A stretch of 64,000 nt of DNA from Trichoplusia ni. Taxonomy: Eukaryota; Arthropoda; Insecta; Lepidoptera; Noctuidae. Below the pieces are notes generated by a model. It saw nothing but the letters and a program-made list of their open reading frames with translations, searched no databases and had not been told where the DNA came from. Both the position numbers and the translations under genes were made by a program. Of the stretch, positions 45,514 through 57,481 are shown piece after piece; the first letter of the stretch is position 1, and every line of letters begins with the position of its first letter. The stretch covers positions 2,108,001-2,172,000 of the forward strand of contig NC_039505.1 in assembly GCF_003590095.1 (NCBI RefSeq), written 5' to 3'.

Positions 45514-45693
45514 GAGTTTCTTGCTCATTCTTCTCCATGAGAATCTACCTTTCGAACGAGCGGTAGCTTCAATAGGAGACTGACCGACAGACTGACACTA
45601 ATTTTTAATATTCTTCATATATAAATTGTTTTGACGTTCAAAAGTGCCTGGTCTAATTGAAATAAATAATTTGACTTTGACTTTGACTTTGAG
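45514..45693 (+). mobile_element. LINE 3' tail, right part
   Basis: Continues the piece that ends at 19351 (GAGTTTCTTGC…), and ends in AAATAAATAATTTGACTTTG with two more TTTGAC units, a simple-repeat tail of CR1-type LINEs. Plus strand. Confidence 0.65.
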
Positions 45694-45694
45694 C

Positions 45695-46404
45695 CTATTG
45701 TAGACTTTTGTCGTGCGAAAGTCATACAAAAACATTTGGACACATTCAGCTGCAGTTTATTAAGAGAACAATATATAACCGCCTTAGATCATCCTGAAGC
45801 TGTAGAGTATCCGATATGTCTCGAATGACCTTGTGCACCTTCATGTCGTCAGCATAAAGCAAAATGTAGCTATGTTTAAAGTATAGTCGGATGCCAGGGA
45901 TGAATATTGTAAACAGAAGCCGTCCTACAGAAAGCCATGTTGTTCATCACCAAAGGTACACTTCATAGCGGCGTAAACAACAGTATACACGAGGCGCTCG
46001 AGAACATTAGAGAATAAGCAGATCTTGGAAATGGGGCAGTACTTTTCAATATCCGACTTGTCACCCTTTTTATGGACTGGTGTAACAAATGCAGACTTCC
46101 ATATTTTTGGAACAGCACCTTCAGCGAGTGATCGTTTGAAGAGGATACATAAAGGAACGACTATGCTGTCAGCACAGTTAACTATAAATAACGGGGGCAT
46201 TAGGTCTGGACCGCCTGATTTAGATAGATCTAAAGTCTTTAATAATTTTAGCACTTGTGTGTGCATTATAATAATAGAGCTGATACATGTACTTGAGTTA
46301 TAACCTAAAGGCCATTCGTCAGGGGCGCTAGAATTATGAGCTGTAAATTCAGGTGGTAAGAAAGTCGATTCATCTGACGTTTGACGTCTGTCGGTGTAGA
46401 TCAC
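45695..46404 (-). pseudogene. LINE reverse transcriptase fragment
   Basis: From 46404 on the minus strand: SGGPDLMPP, FVTPVHKKGDKSDIEKY, NVLERLVY and DEQHGFL, i.e. the fingers and palm start of a non-LTR reverse transcriptase. From about 45920 down, after an internal deletion, comes the catalytic LYADDMKV and DTLQLQDDL. Endonuclease is absent. Clade is uncertain (Jockey-like wording). Confidence 0.75.
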
Positions 46405-46714
46405 ATATCATAACAGTATCTGCTTAATTACTTACGTTATTGTGAACACAGTGCAACGCTAAGTGATATACATTAAAATCGCCAGTGAGTTGAGTGCCTA
46501 AGGAACTTAAATTAACAAAAGAGTATAGACAGTGACTAGGCGTATTTAATTTCTACCCTCTCTTTAAAAAAAGTGCTCTTGACATCGGGGATATTCTCGT
46601 CACTCCAAACTTGTCAATCTGACAACTCGAACATTGACAGGAGGCGGTTATTCTCGGTATCTTCAACGATCGATATCGGGCCAGTGGCGCCATCTAGCGA
46701 TCTTGCACTGAACT

Positions 46715-48322
46715 TTGCTACTGCATCGGTGCACCATGCCGGGTATCCAGTGCGCAGGTTGCAGTCGCTTTGCATCAGCCATAGAGGGCGTCAAGTGTGG
46801 GAATATCAAGTGTCGACGACTATACCACCGAGGATGCGTTGGTATTAAAGCGGACGTAGCTATCCCAACATCCTGGCGCTGCCCTGAATGTAAAAAGAAC
46901 CTGGTCAGGGATAACAGGGCTGAGACTCCAGTGAGAGGTCCGGCTGGCTTGGCAGGAGGCACTGCAAGTACAACTTGCTCGTCAAGCCAAACTTGCTCGG
47001 TGGCCCATACGATTAAAGAGTTGGATGCCAGCTGCTCTAACCCAGCACCCATGGTATGCGAGCAACAACCGTCTAGCCCGTCGTCTGCTTCTACGTCGCT
47101 ATACAAGAACGCCTCTTCGACGTCGAATGAGTCTGATGGCAGTCACCCTAGCCCAGCACCCGTGGTCTGCGAGACACAAACCACTAGCCCGTCGTCTGCT
47201 TCTACGCCGCTACATAGGAACGCCTCTTCGGCTGTCATCGCGGCGCGGGTTTCTCCCATCGCAGGCTCTGACTTATGTTTGCTCATGGATGAATTGAGGG
47301 CGATGCGTGCGGAGATTCAAGAGTTTCGCAAGGAGATGGAGTTGGAGATGGCGCAGCTGAAGTCTTCGATGAGCAGCTGCAACGCGCGTATCGATGGCCT
47401 CGAGGCCAGAGTTAGCGCATTGGAGCAACAGGCTTGCACGGGTCGTTCATCGGCAGATGAAGCTGTGGAGGAGCTGAGGCGTGAGCTGAACGATAGGGAT
47501 CAGGATCTATTAGGGAATGATGTGGAGATTACCAACATACCGGAGGCTCCTTCTGATAACCCTATCCACATTGCGAAAGTCGTAGGCCTTAAGTTAGGGG
47601 TGCAGCTGGAGGAGCGCGACATTGTCAGCGCGGAGCGGGTCGGCGGCAAGCAGCTCAACGTCACAAGCTCTGCCGGTCCGGTAGTAACGCGGCCGCGCGC
47701 CATAGTCGTGCGCCTGGCGCGACGCGACCTGCGCGACGATCTGCTGGCGAGCGCGCGCGTGCGCCGTGGTGCGACCACCGCCGACCTTGACATGTCGGGC
47801 CCGCCACAGCGCTTCTTCATAAACGAGCGCCTCACTAAGTTTAATCGCCAGTTATTTCGTAAGGCACGAGACGCTGCAGCCCTCTTCAATTGGAAATTTG
47901 TGTGGACAAAGCGTGGCCGCATACTGGCTAGAAAAAGCCCTGGTGACTCCACGCAAAGGATCCGCACCGAAGAGGATATATCTAGGATTTTTGGACCTGG
48001 CAATGAAAAGTCTGATTACTTTTTATGTTTATTTTCGCTATCTTGCATACATTTGTTTATCACTTATGAAGGGGAGAATATGCGTCTCAAAAATTCTTAT
48101 CACGGCATGGTTAACGCGTATGGTGAGTCAAAAATGATACAATTTTATATACTTATATTACATAAAATTACACTTTGTACCAAATATTATTCTACAGAAA
48201 ACACTAACATTACACAAGAATTACATATCACTAAGTTATATACAATCTCACTATTACATCATAATTACACACACGTTACATACATAAATTTACATATATA
48301 CAAATTACATTATATACAATAA
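46715..48322 (+). CDS. LINE ORF1: PHD finger, coiled coil, RRM-like
   Basis: RNA-binding chaperone of the element. The frame opens at 46715 (MLLHRC); a later Met at 46736 (MPGIQC) is an alternative start. A C4HC3 PHD-type finger CAGC…CGNIKC…YHRGC…CPEC spans about residues 13-60. A Ser/Pro linker holding two similar 29-residue repeats (NPAPMVCEQQ / SPAPVVCETQ, about 105-170) follows. Then a coiled coil (about 195-265), and a part resembling the RRM and C-terminal domain of L1-type ORF1 (DLLGNDVEITNIPE … AERVGGK … FFINERLTKFNRQLFRKAR). After about 48003 the frame runs into AT-rich sequence of low complexity up to its stop at 48320-48322; that tail is probably not meaningful. ORF2 begins one base after this stop. 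Confidence 0.85.
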   Translation: MLLHRCTMPGIQCAGCSRFASAIEGVKCGNIKCRRLYHRGCVGIKADVAIPTSWRCPECKKNLVRDNRAETPVRGPAGLAGGTASTTCSSSQTCSVAHTIKELDASCSNPAPMVCEQQPSSPSSASTSLYKNASSTSNESDGSHPSPAPVVCETQTTSPSSASTPLHRNASSAVIAARVSPIAGSDLCLLMDELRAMRAEIQEFRKEMELEMAQLKSSMSSCNARIDGLEARVSALEQQACTGRSSADEAVEELRRELNDRDQDLLGNDVEITNIPEAPSDNPIHIAKVVGLKLGVQLEERDIVSAERVGGKQLNVTSSAGPVVTRPRAIVVRLARRDLRDDLLASARVRRGATTADLDMSGPPQRFFINERLTKFNRQLFRKARDAAALFNWKFVWTKRGRILARKSPGDSTQRIRTEEDISRIFGPGNEKSDYFLCLFSLSCIHLFITYEGENMRLKNSYHGMVNAYGESKMIQFYILILHKITLCTKYYSTENTNITQELHITKLYTISLLHHNYTHVTYINLHIYKLHYIQ

Positions 48323-48323
48323 A

Positions 48324-51120
48324 ATGACTCCAAATAAGAGTATTACGTTTGGATTGCTAAATGCGGGTTCACTGGGGACTAACCAAGATGAATTCTTGAT
48401 TGCCATGGGCAACTGTTCAGTGGATATAATGGCTATCAACGAAACTTGGTTGCGCAAGGGTGAAGAAGATCGCGCGCCTAGTGTGCCTGGGTATAAACTG
48501 AAGCATATTCCGCGACCCACAAATGTACGTGGTGGACGGGGCGGAGGGGTGGCATTTTACATAAAAAATGGAGTAGCTGCACGCGTCAGAGCTCATCCTG
48601 AACAACCCAACGTCGAGCAGCTCTGGCTTAATCTCAATATCAACAAAAAAAAAATACTCATTGGCACTGCTTATCGTCCGCCTTGGTTGGAATTGCGATC
48701 TTTTCTTGACGCTTTGACAGCTAGCATCAGTGGCTTGGCCCCCTATGATTATTTAATTCTATTAGGTGACTTGAATGTTAATATGCTGGATATCAATAAT
48801 TCTAAAACAAAAGAACTTACAGATTTTTTAAGTTATTTTAACATTACGCAACTAGTACAAACACCCACACATTTTGTGGGTGAGAGCAGTTCACTCATTG
48901 ACATAATCTGTACAGATGTTCCTACCCGTAATGTTAAGGTGAATCACATTAAAGAGCTTGGCCATCACTCATTTATTACATGTGAGACAATTCTTAGGAA
49001 ACCTAAGTCCAAACCTAGAACAATCATATATCGTCCAATCAAGGATATACTACTTGACTACTTCACAACCGACTTAAGGAAGCTACCATGGGCATCTATT
49101 AGTGACATGAATGATGTCAACGTAATGGTGCACACGTTCAACTTCCTCTTGCTCCAACTTTTTGATCTCCATGCTCCTATTAAATGTAAAACTTTTAAGA
49201 CCCGACCCACTCCATGGATAACCGACAATATTAGAATAATCTCAAAATTGCGAGATGAGGCCAGGGACAGATATCGTAAAACCAAGCTACCGGGACACAA
49301 GAAATATTATCTTGACCTTAAGCACCAGACAATCACGGCTCTGGCTTGTGAAAAAACAGCATATTTCGCCAAAAGTATCAACGACCACATTAAAGACCCG
49401 AAATTGCTATGGCGAAACTTAAAGACAGATGTGCTGCCAGATCACAAGCAAAGACTGCTACCAGGGCACTTCAACAACCCTGACGAAATTAATGCTGCGT
49501 TCCTAGATGTGCCGGGCAACTGTCAGCATAATGTGTCCCAGCTGTCCTTCTTTGACACTCACAGGTTCAGTGATGCCACTTTCTCGCTCACAGTGACCAA
49601 CGCGGAGACTGTCCTCAGGATAATTAAGAGCCTAGAGTCTAATGCGCAAGGTGTTGATGGTATTAGTCTGGATATGATAGCGTTAACTTTACCAACTACT
49701 CTGAAGGCCATCACAGATATCATTAACCGTTCCATAACTACGCGTACATTCCCTGAACTCTGGAGATGCGCCATCGTACGACCTATACCTAAAAACAGTA
49801 ATCCGGCTAGTGCAAAGGACTTGAGACCCATTAGTATTCTGCCTTGTCTCTCTAAGATCCTGGAACGGGTAGTCTACTCTCAGGTAATTGATTATCTTGA
49901 GGTCAATAGAGTTCTTCCTGACCTGCAATCGGGTTTCAGACAGGGTAGGGGTACTGCAACGGCTTTGGCTGATGTGGTAGGTAACATCCTTGAAGCGCGC
50001 GATAGGGGGGAGGGTACAATTCTAGCACTGCTGGACTTTTCTCGCGCTTTTGACGCAATTGACACTACGTTGCTGTTGTCCAAGTTAGCCTTTTACGGCT
50101 TTGATAATAATGCAGTGGAATGGTTCAAGAGCTACCTTTCGGCCGGTCTCAATATGTAGAAATGCATAAGGAGGACGGGTCGAGGGTGTCATCCTCCTCC
50201 CTCCACGTGTCGAGAGGTGTCCCTCAGGGGTCTATTCTGGGGCCTTTGCTGTACATCCTATACAGTGCTGATATCACTAAGTCTTTCGTTAACTGCAAAT
50301 ACCATATGTACGCAGACGATATACAACTGTACATGTCCTTCAAAGCAGATGAGACTTCTCTAGCTGTGCAGAAAATTAACGAGGACTTGCCCAGAGTGGT
50401 TGTATGGTCGGAAAATAATTCTCTGGTTCTTAACCCCTTAAATCCAAATTTATGGTTTTGGGTTCTAGGAACCAAGTGAGTTCAATTTTGTCAGCGGACC
50501 CTGCATTGGTTGTCAGGGGCGAGAAGATTGAGAGAGTCGAACAGGCATGCAATCTGGGACTGGTCATGGATCCCGAGCTGCGATTCGAGGCTCACGTAAA
50601 CAAAGTTCTGCAGAATTGTTTTTATAGGCTTAAGGTTTTATACGGAATAAGAAAATACTTGAGTATCCCATTGCGTAAACAACTCGTTGATAGTCTCATT
50701 CTAACCAAGTTAAACTACTGCGACATAGTGTATGGACCATGCCTTCTTACCAGAACGGATCACGCTATACAAAGGATCCAAAATGCCTGTGCTCGTTTCT
50801 GTATTAATATTCCTCGAAGAAGCCATGTAACACCATACATAAATGAACTTAAATTATTAAAGATGGCTGCCAGGAGGAAGCTTCACTTGGCCAATATGTT
50901 GTTTGCCATTATTAATAGTCAAAAGCCAGAATATCTATTTAACAGGCTGACCTGGAAACACAACCTAATGAATCGCGGTCTTCGCTCCATGGTTTGCCCC
51001 CTTGTGGTGCCTATGCATACCACTACAGCTTTTAGAGGATGTTTCAAGTTTGCAGCCACACGCTGTTGGAATGACCCTCCCTCCACCATTACGACGTCTG
51101 AAAACAAAACAAGCATTTAA
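48324..51120 (+). pseudogene. LINE ORF2: endonuclease and reverse transcriptase, two shifts
   Basis: Starts MTPNKSITFG at 48324. Endonuclease: FGLLNAGSL, INETWLRKG (Glu), GTAYRPPW, LLGDLNVN, DIICTD, LGHHSFI. Reverse transcriptase: NAQGVDGIS, RPISILPCLSK, SGFRQGRGT, LLDFSRAFDAID, then after a shift near 50140 VPQGSILGPLLY and the catalytic HMYADDIQLY near 50310. After a shift near 50460 the C-terminal part runs to 51120 with KLNYCDIVYG and FKFAATRCWNDPP. Two small frameshifts are the only clear damage. No RNase H. Confidence 0.87.
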
Positions 51121-52205
51121 ATACCATCTCAAAAAAGACATTGTTACAGGAACAAATTAGCCAAAATTTTTAGTCTTTTTATTTTATTCCATGATAATGT
51201 TTCATACCTCTGGGGTCATGACATACATGCTCTGGTGGAGGGGGCTCCTGAGGCGTGGGCTGCTTTTTCTTGTCTTTCTTCTTGAACGCACTCAATTGAA
51301 GGTGCTCTCTGCCTCACTGTGTCCTTTCCTTTTCTTCTCTTAGCATGTAATTCTTGTCTATAAGTATTGTTTGTTAGGTTAAATGTTAATATAGCACCGA
51401 TTATTCATGCACCAATGTTTTATTCAATTATAGCGTACAAATTACAAATTATTTCAACTATAGCGTACAAAACTATCCGCCCTGATGCCTATTGGAGTCT
51501 AAAACACTTTAAAATTATTATTTTTTGTGTTTCTTTACTCACCAGATTGATTACAACACATCTTCGACCTTCTCGCACTATCACATACTAAAATTCATTC
51601 ACTGCACAAACTACCATCTTCATATATACACAACCACATTACTCATCACAGTATTTTCGACCTTCGATTGCATAATTACTTCTTTTTATTTCTCTGTAGT
51701 TAGCGTCGTTCGCCATTGTTATCATATTCACAGATCATAATTCATAAACCATAGTACAGACACAACATACCAACATAAGAATAAGACTTCAGACGACTTC
51801 CAAACTTCCAACATGGCACAGATTAATAACTTTTATCTGATTGTTGCCATGCCATTTTAATATACCTTTTTAATGCTAGTTACGCACATGCAGATATTAC
51901 ATGATTTAATATTCTATTTATTTACTTTGCTCTATGTATATGTAATTTTAACATTATATTTATTTTATTTTAATCTATATATATATACTACCGATTTGAC
52001 GTCATCACGTTAGGACGTCGGCTATCGCTGAAAATCAGCGCTGTGACTCTGTCTCTCTCAGGGTTGCAGCATTAAGCTGAGCGACGGCCGTATTGCGTGT
52101 TTGCGACGCATATTCTTACCGTAATGTCTCAATTTTGTACAATTCGTCCTTATGTATTTCTGGGTCACAAGCACGTAATAAAAGTTATTTTCTTTCTTTC
52201 TTTCT

Positions 52206-52590
52206 TTCTTTTCTATTTAAAATAAGTTGCATACAAATTGCTGATGTCCTCACCTGTAGACGCAGATCCAGCACCTAATCTCATTACATTGGGAAATATG
52301 TTGTTACTTTTTTACTCTTAACGTAAGACCAAAACGCTTTTGATTTTTTAAGATTGACGATTCAACCTTTTCCATGTAAATGTCAAAACAACTTTTCTCC
52401 AAGTCAGTGGCCCTGGTACGTAACAAACAAAAGGAATGGTAATCTGTCAGATTGCCGTATGATTTAAATTAGCGGTGATATTTATATTTTACCCTTATCA
52501 TTTTAATTAAGGCTGAGTTATACCAGGGTAGGTATGTAGATTGCTTACATGATTTTAATGGCATGTATTTATCCCTAACTTCATACATTA
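52206..52590. other. Unassigned AT-rich DNA
   Basis: Between a LINE tail and a Helitron-like array. No coding frame or repeat recognised; may be older host DNA. Confidence 0.4.
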
Positions 52591-52843
52591 CTAGCTGTTG
52601 CCCGCGACTTCGTCCCCGTGGGTAGAAGATATAAGTTATGATTTATACCTGCCCTATTTTTTTCACATTTTCCATTGTATCTTCGCTCCTATTAGTCGCT
52701 GGGTGATGGTTTATAGCCTAAAGCCTTCCTCGATGAATGGTCTATTCAACACAAAAAGAATTTTTCAATTTGGACCAGTAGTTCCTGAGATTAGCGCGTT
52801 CAAACAAACAAACAAACAAACTCTTCAGCTTTATATATTAGTA
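52591..52843 (-). mobile_element. Short Helitron-like element
   Basis: Same family as 21722-21978. CTAG at 52591 follows A. Its 5' side stops at TATATATTAGTA, four bases short of the usual TCTA start, where the 3' CTAG of copy 3 abuts it directly. Confidence 0.87.
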
Positions 52844-52989
52844 CTAGCTTTTGCCCGCGACTTCGTTCGCGTGTAATAGCGACTTTCGGCAGAAAAGATA
52901 GCTGTGTCCGCGAATCTGTTTGCGTGTAACTCCTTCTGTTATTAAGTTAATGTATTGGTAATATTGTTTAGATCACGTTTACATGAGGC

Positions 52990-55967
52990 TTAAAGTATAT
53001 TGGAAGTTGTTGCGTCCGGCACGTGAACATAAAGATTTCTAGAACTGCTAACCCGGGAAAGAGCAACGTATAACCGACCATGCGAGAAACAACTGACACC
53101 GAGATCTACTCCGGCAACACGAAAAGTCTGCCCTTGAGCTTTATTAATTGTCATTGCATAACACACCGATACCGGGAATTGCGTTGTTTTAAATTGGAAC
53201 GGAAAATTATTTGGTATAATGGGTATTCTGGGGATAAAGACGGTTTCTCCTGCACCGCAACCTGTTACAATTTGAGCGTCGATTATATTTTGTTGCAACT
53301 GGGTTACTTTCAGTCGAGTACCATTGCAAAGTTGTGGTGGTCTTAAATTTCGGAGTAGAATAATCGGAATGCCAATTTTTAAACAAATTTCATGAGAAGG
53401 AAGTCCGGGCATATTTAAAGAATTTAAGAATTCTATCGGGTAGGTATTTAGTGGCTTCTTGTTCATCGACCATTCTACTCCTTTTCGATGGGCCATCGTA
53501 CACTCATCCCATATGATTAAATTACACTCGCGTAATACCTTAGCTTTGTCGCTATTTCTTGAAATACTACAGGTTGGACTTTCCGTGCGATCTAAATCAA
53601 TTGGTATTTTACACATAGTGTGAGCAGTTTTACCTCCTGGTAGCAATGTTGCAGCTATCCCTGATGAAGCCACGGCAAGAGCAATTTTATCCTGGTTTCG
53701 AACGGAAGCTATTATTAATTTAGTCAAAAAGGTTTTCCCAGTTCCTCCAGGTGCATCTAAAAACCGTATTGTTCCCAAATTATTTTGAACACTCTCGCAC
53801 ACGCGATCATAGTCTGAACGCTGTTCTGCAGTCATCATTGGGACACCGCTTTCTAATGTCGTCAGCAATTCCATTGGGTTGTAACCAATCTCTGCGGAAT
53901 ATTCCCTTTTAGTAACGTCTCCGACTGAGGTTGGTGTTGGCAATTTTGGCAAACCATATTCACATAGTAATTTACCGCCTAATGCTGTTAAGTCATCCTG
54001 AAGAGCCAATAAACACTGATTTATAGCAAGATCATGGACGTTATCATTAGTTGTGCCTTCATCATTTTGAGATATATTCTTAAGAAAGTCTTCTGCAAGT
54101 TTTTCTTTATATTTTTCCCATAATTGTATAGCATCTGACAAATTACAAAATGTTAGTAATATTACAAATAAATGGCGTAACCGTCGTGGATTATCACTAA
54201 TACAGGATTCTGCTTAAGCGTCATCCCAATGCTGATCATTTTCAAGCAAATGACGCGCTTGGCAAGCTTTTCTAAAATCTATAAATGAGGTTGGTCCTCG
54301 CACTGTGCGTAATAATAATCGCAAATAGAAACACTCAGCGTTGTTAGGATGAGCGGTATACACTCTACCAAGTACATGTTCTTTGAAAATACCTGACTCG
54401 CCACCTACAGGCCTGCCACGGCGTCTCCGATTAAAGACACCTCGTTGCATATTGTAGGTATAATACGATGGAACTTCCTCATACAAAAGAGATTTTGCAA
54501 AATCATCAGTTTGGCAAAGTCGAAAGAATGCTAATAAAGTTGTTTGTGTAGGGTTCTCTAATCGTTCTGTAACATTTTCGGCGTTGCAATATATAAGTTG
54601 ACCGCCTTCAAGATGAACATCTAGATGAGTCACAGGTGGATATCTTTCGTGAATGTTGAAACTTAAGATCCGCCACACAGCTTCTGAAGAACTAATATAT
54701 ATACCTGACTGAAGTCAGTAATTTCGTCATGTTCATTTCTCAACGCAAATCTAGCTTGGTCACTGCCCTTATTAATGTACTTACAAATATATTTTATTGA
54801 CTCTACACTATTACACATTTCAACATTTATGTGAGTTTGAAATGTTCTAGACAACACAGGCGAATACGGAACGACCCACCTATTATCTAAAGTTACCTGT
54901 TGTCTAGACACTCGTTTTCCAACTGTAAAACCACCATTGTCTCTTGAGCGACGACGATATAATGGGTATCCATCATGTCCTGTTACAGTTTCATCCACTA
55001 AGCACTTTGCATATCTTATAGTGCAACGACCGTCTTGCATGCAAGTAGGATTCCCGTTAAGTGCACCACATGGACCATGTATCATATGGGTTTTAACAAC
55101 GACGTATAGCACGCGATCTGCAATCGGACTTGGAATTTCAGCACTGATTAAACTGTCTACATCATTAGGTCGAACCTCATCTTTTAACCATAGCAGGATA
55201 TGTGCGTGAGGTAAGCCGCGTTTTTGCCATTCAACACTATACATATAACACAATACTTCTCCAAGAATGTTATCTTTGGTAAGTAGATCTATCATTAATT
55301 TTAATTTTAAATGAAAAACTCTTGCGATGATATCATGGCGGTCATGCGGTGCTTGACCCTCAAGAAGCTCCCGAGTGATTTCATCCCACTTAGGATTGGT
55401 AGTTACTGTAATAAATAAGTCGGGACGTCCATATTTTCTTACGTAACAAAAAGCATCTTGAGTACGTTCGTGCATGTACCGTGGACCATCAGTAAAAAAA
55501 GAGGGTAAAATAACTAAACGGCCCATATTCACCGTATCATTATCTTGCTGCGTGGCGTCGCGAAGGTGTACGTATTCTTCAGCGCGTAGCTGCCTTTGAT
55601 TAGATCGTAAGGTTTTTGACTCACGAGACAATGTATGACGTTCTCGGTCAGCTGTGAGCCGCAGTTCTCGTTGTGAAGCAGTTTCAGCTTCTCGGGATAA
55701 CACATGTTGTTCTCGGTCAATAGTAAGCCTAAGTCCTCGTTGAGAAAAGCTTTGAGACGCACGTGATGTAGCTCGTCTCGCTCTGTCAGCTGCTAATCGC
55801 ATCTCTCTCTCTGGAGAGCTTGCATTGGCTCGAGAAGTTGAGGCACTAACTCTCATAGAGTTTAATCGATGTGCTTTTTCCTCTGCTGATTCTTGAGAAC
55901 GCGCATTTCTCATCCTCTTAGCATCTCTCGAATTTCGAGATAAAGATGGTCGTTTTTTAGTTGGCAT
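52990..55967 (-). pseudogene. Helitron copy 3 Rep-helicase, two large deletions
   Basis: From 55967 (MPTKKRPSL) the frame runs to SRESKTLRSNQRQLR near 55610, where the repeat region is fused straight to the Rep domain (about 350 codons of copy 1 lost). Rep motifs GLPHAH near 55215 and YICKY near 54785 are intact. A shift near 54720 is the same as in copy 2. Helicase Walker A GGTGKTF is present near 53735, but near 53475 HRKGVEW jumps to SMNKKPL, removing the GDFRQ motif region. NKAQGQT and YVALSR remain near 53100. Also a stop near 54215. Not functional. Confidence 0.88.
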
Positions 55968-55998
55968 TTTGTATTTTTAATTAACGGTATATTAAATA

Positions 55999-56254
55999 TA
56001 GCTGTTGCCCGCGACTTCGTCCCCGTGGGTAGAAGATATAAGTTATGATTCATACCTGCCCTGTTTTTTTTACATTTTCCATTGTATCTTCGCTCCTATT
56101 AGACGCAGCGTGATGGTTTATAGCCTAAAGCCTTCCTTGATGAATGGTCTATTCAACACAAAAATAATTTTTCAATTTGGACCAGTAGTTCCTGAGATTA
56201 GCGCGTTCAAACAAACAAACAAACAAACTCTTCAGCTTTATATTTTAGTATAGA
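55999..56254 (-). mobile_element. Short Helitron-like unit forming the 5' part of copy 3
   Basis: Matches 40801-41062 almost base for base, including the final CTAT and the (GTTT)n tract. T follows its 5' end at 56255. Confidence 0.85.
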
Positions 56255-56729
56255 TTGAATAAAAATTGCATTTTAAATTTATTCAAATCTCAATACCTTT
56301 TTTTTTATCATGAACATCTCACCCAACACCCCATCTCATCTCTGTCAATCAAACAGATATTCATACAGTTTTTACCAATATATAGAGTGATTCATGTGGA
56401 AGCTGAAAGTATATAATACATCCATATTATAGCATTGAAATACAGAGAGTTCCAAAGATTTGTAAAATCCATGTGGAGTCAGAGTAAATCACTAGTTATC
56501 TAAATAAGGCAAGTAAAGACTTGTCCTAACTGATTCTTAATTGAAAATATTCCTCATTAATAATAATTTATATTTAATCAGCATTAAATATTACTTTATA
56601 GTAATTATATTGACTTGCCTGTTACATTTTGAATTAGAACTTCAAATAAGTTTAAATTATTTAATGTGATTGAATACACTATTAAAATTGTAACAATTAT
56701 TAACATGTAGATGTTTAAAAACGTACTAC
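56255..56729. other. Unassigned AT-rich DNA
   Basis: No coding frame or repeat recognised. Confidence 0.4.
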
Positions 56730-57155
56730 TTACATGTCATCATGTAAGTAATGCCACAGTGATACAACTGAGGCGAGAGGGCTTCCCTCCAGAATTTCGT
56801 GTCTTTTGGCATGTGTAACTGATTTACCACAGCTATAACAAACATTGACATGACCGAGTTGTCTTTCCCTGGAATTCGTTGCAAGACATCTTGATATCTT
56901 GTCATAACACGCACCACAGACATGGCTATGAGATGATAATTGTGAAGGTAAAATAAGTATCTTTATTAGCTTTGAGATTATAGATAGGTATTTAAATAAT
57001 ATAAATGCTGTAATTATAAAAAAGATTTAATGATGCTACAACATACCTCGAATGTTAACCACTCCGATAAATGAACAGTCATATCGGGAGGTAATGATGA
57101 TAAAACATGTCTCCCGATACGTTCTCCGATTGTGATCCGGTTGTAAAAGGTCCAT
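56730..57155 (-). CDS. Doubtful two-exon minus-strand frame
   Basis: An ATG at 57155 opens a frame to 57047, where CGAG|GTATGT looks like a donor. A candidate acceptor, ATCATCTCATAG, ends at 56926 and the second exon runs on to a stop near 56726. A second frame of the same exon is also open to 56730 and looks more protein-like: CGACYDKISRC…CYSCGKSVTHAKRH, four to six cysteines and two histidines spaced like a zinc-binding module. The two exons do not join in that frame. So either the acceptor is wrong, or this is a decayed gene or transposon exon. No family recognised. Confidence 0.22.
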
Positions 57156-57481
57156 TTTCCTTAAGTATACACAGTTAGTTAGTTAGTTAGACTAGTTAGT
57201 GGAGCACTCGCGAGCACTAAAATATAAATATTATTATAAACGAAAAAACAAACCGGCGCAATGACAGTTTATTGTTTTTTCTTTTAGGGTTTTGGCAATC
57301 TGCTAACTTGCGCAACAATTACTGCCAGTGTCTCGTAGTGACCACACATGGGTATTCTGCGGGCTTAAAACTTTTAAGTTTTTTCAGGCGATATTTCGCT
57401 GCCTGTAACAACACAAAATATGAGTTAGTAGATACATACTTATCATAGAGATTATTTACAACCATAGTCTAAATATAATAT
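57156..57481. other. Unassigned DNA before I-group LINE 3' end
   Basis: Contains a short TTAG run (57175-57190). The 3' end of the neighbouring LINE probably lies near 57420-57480, but no tail repeat is evident. Confidence 0.4.

Larger units (their letters stand above)
46405..52205 (+). mobile_element. CR1-group LINE with PHD ORF1, nearly complete
   Basis: Two coding regions (46715-48322 and 48324-51120) and a 1.1-kb 3' tail that ends at AATAAAAGTTATTTTC and four further TTTC units (about 52180-52205). The last 200 bp before the tail have a GC-richer structured part (52000-52095). The 5' end is not defined; 46405-46714 is presumed leader. No target duplication was found. Confidence 0.75.
52844..56254 (-). 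mobile_element. Composite Helitron copy 3, internally deleted
   Basis: Same composite as copy 2: a short element at 55999-56254 (5' end TCTATACTAAAATATAAAGC) joined through the same CTAT junction to the Rep-helicase part, with 3' end GCAAAAGCTAG at 52844. Two internal deletions shorten the coding part by about 1.7 kb relative to copy 2. The outer flanks differ from those of copy 2, so the copies are separate insertions. Confidence 0.85.

Noticed and set aside
48004..48322. C-terminal extension of LINE ORF1 as a domain
   Set aside because: Sequence is low-complexity TACA-rich DNA; the reading (…FLCLFSLSCIHLF…) is typical of translated AT-rich spacer.
35951..56254. Segmental duplication as the reason copies 2 and 3 look alike
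   Set aside because: Similarity stops exactly at the Helitron ends; outside lie BEL+ gag on one side and unrelated DNA on the other.
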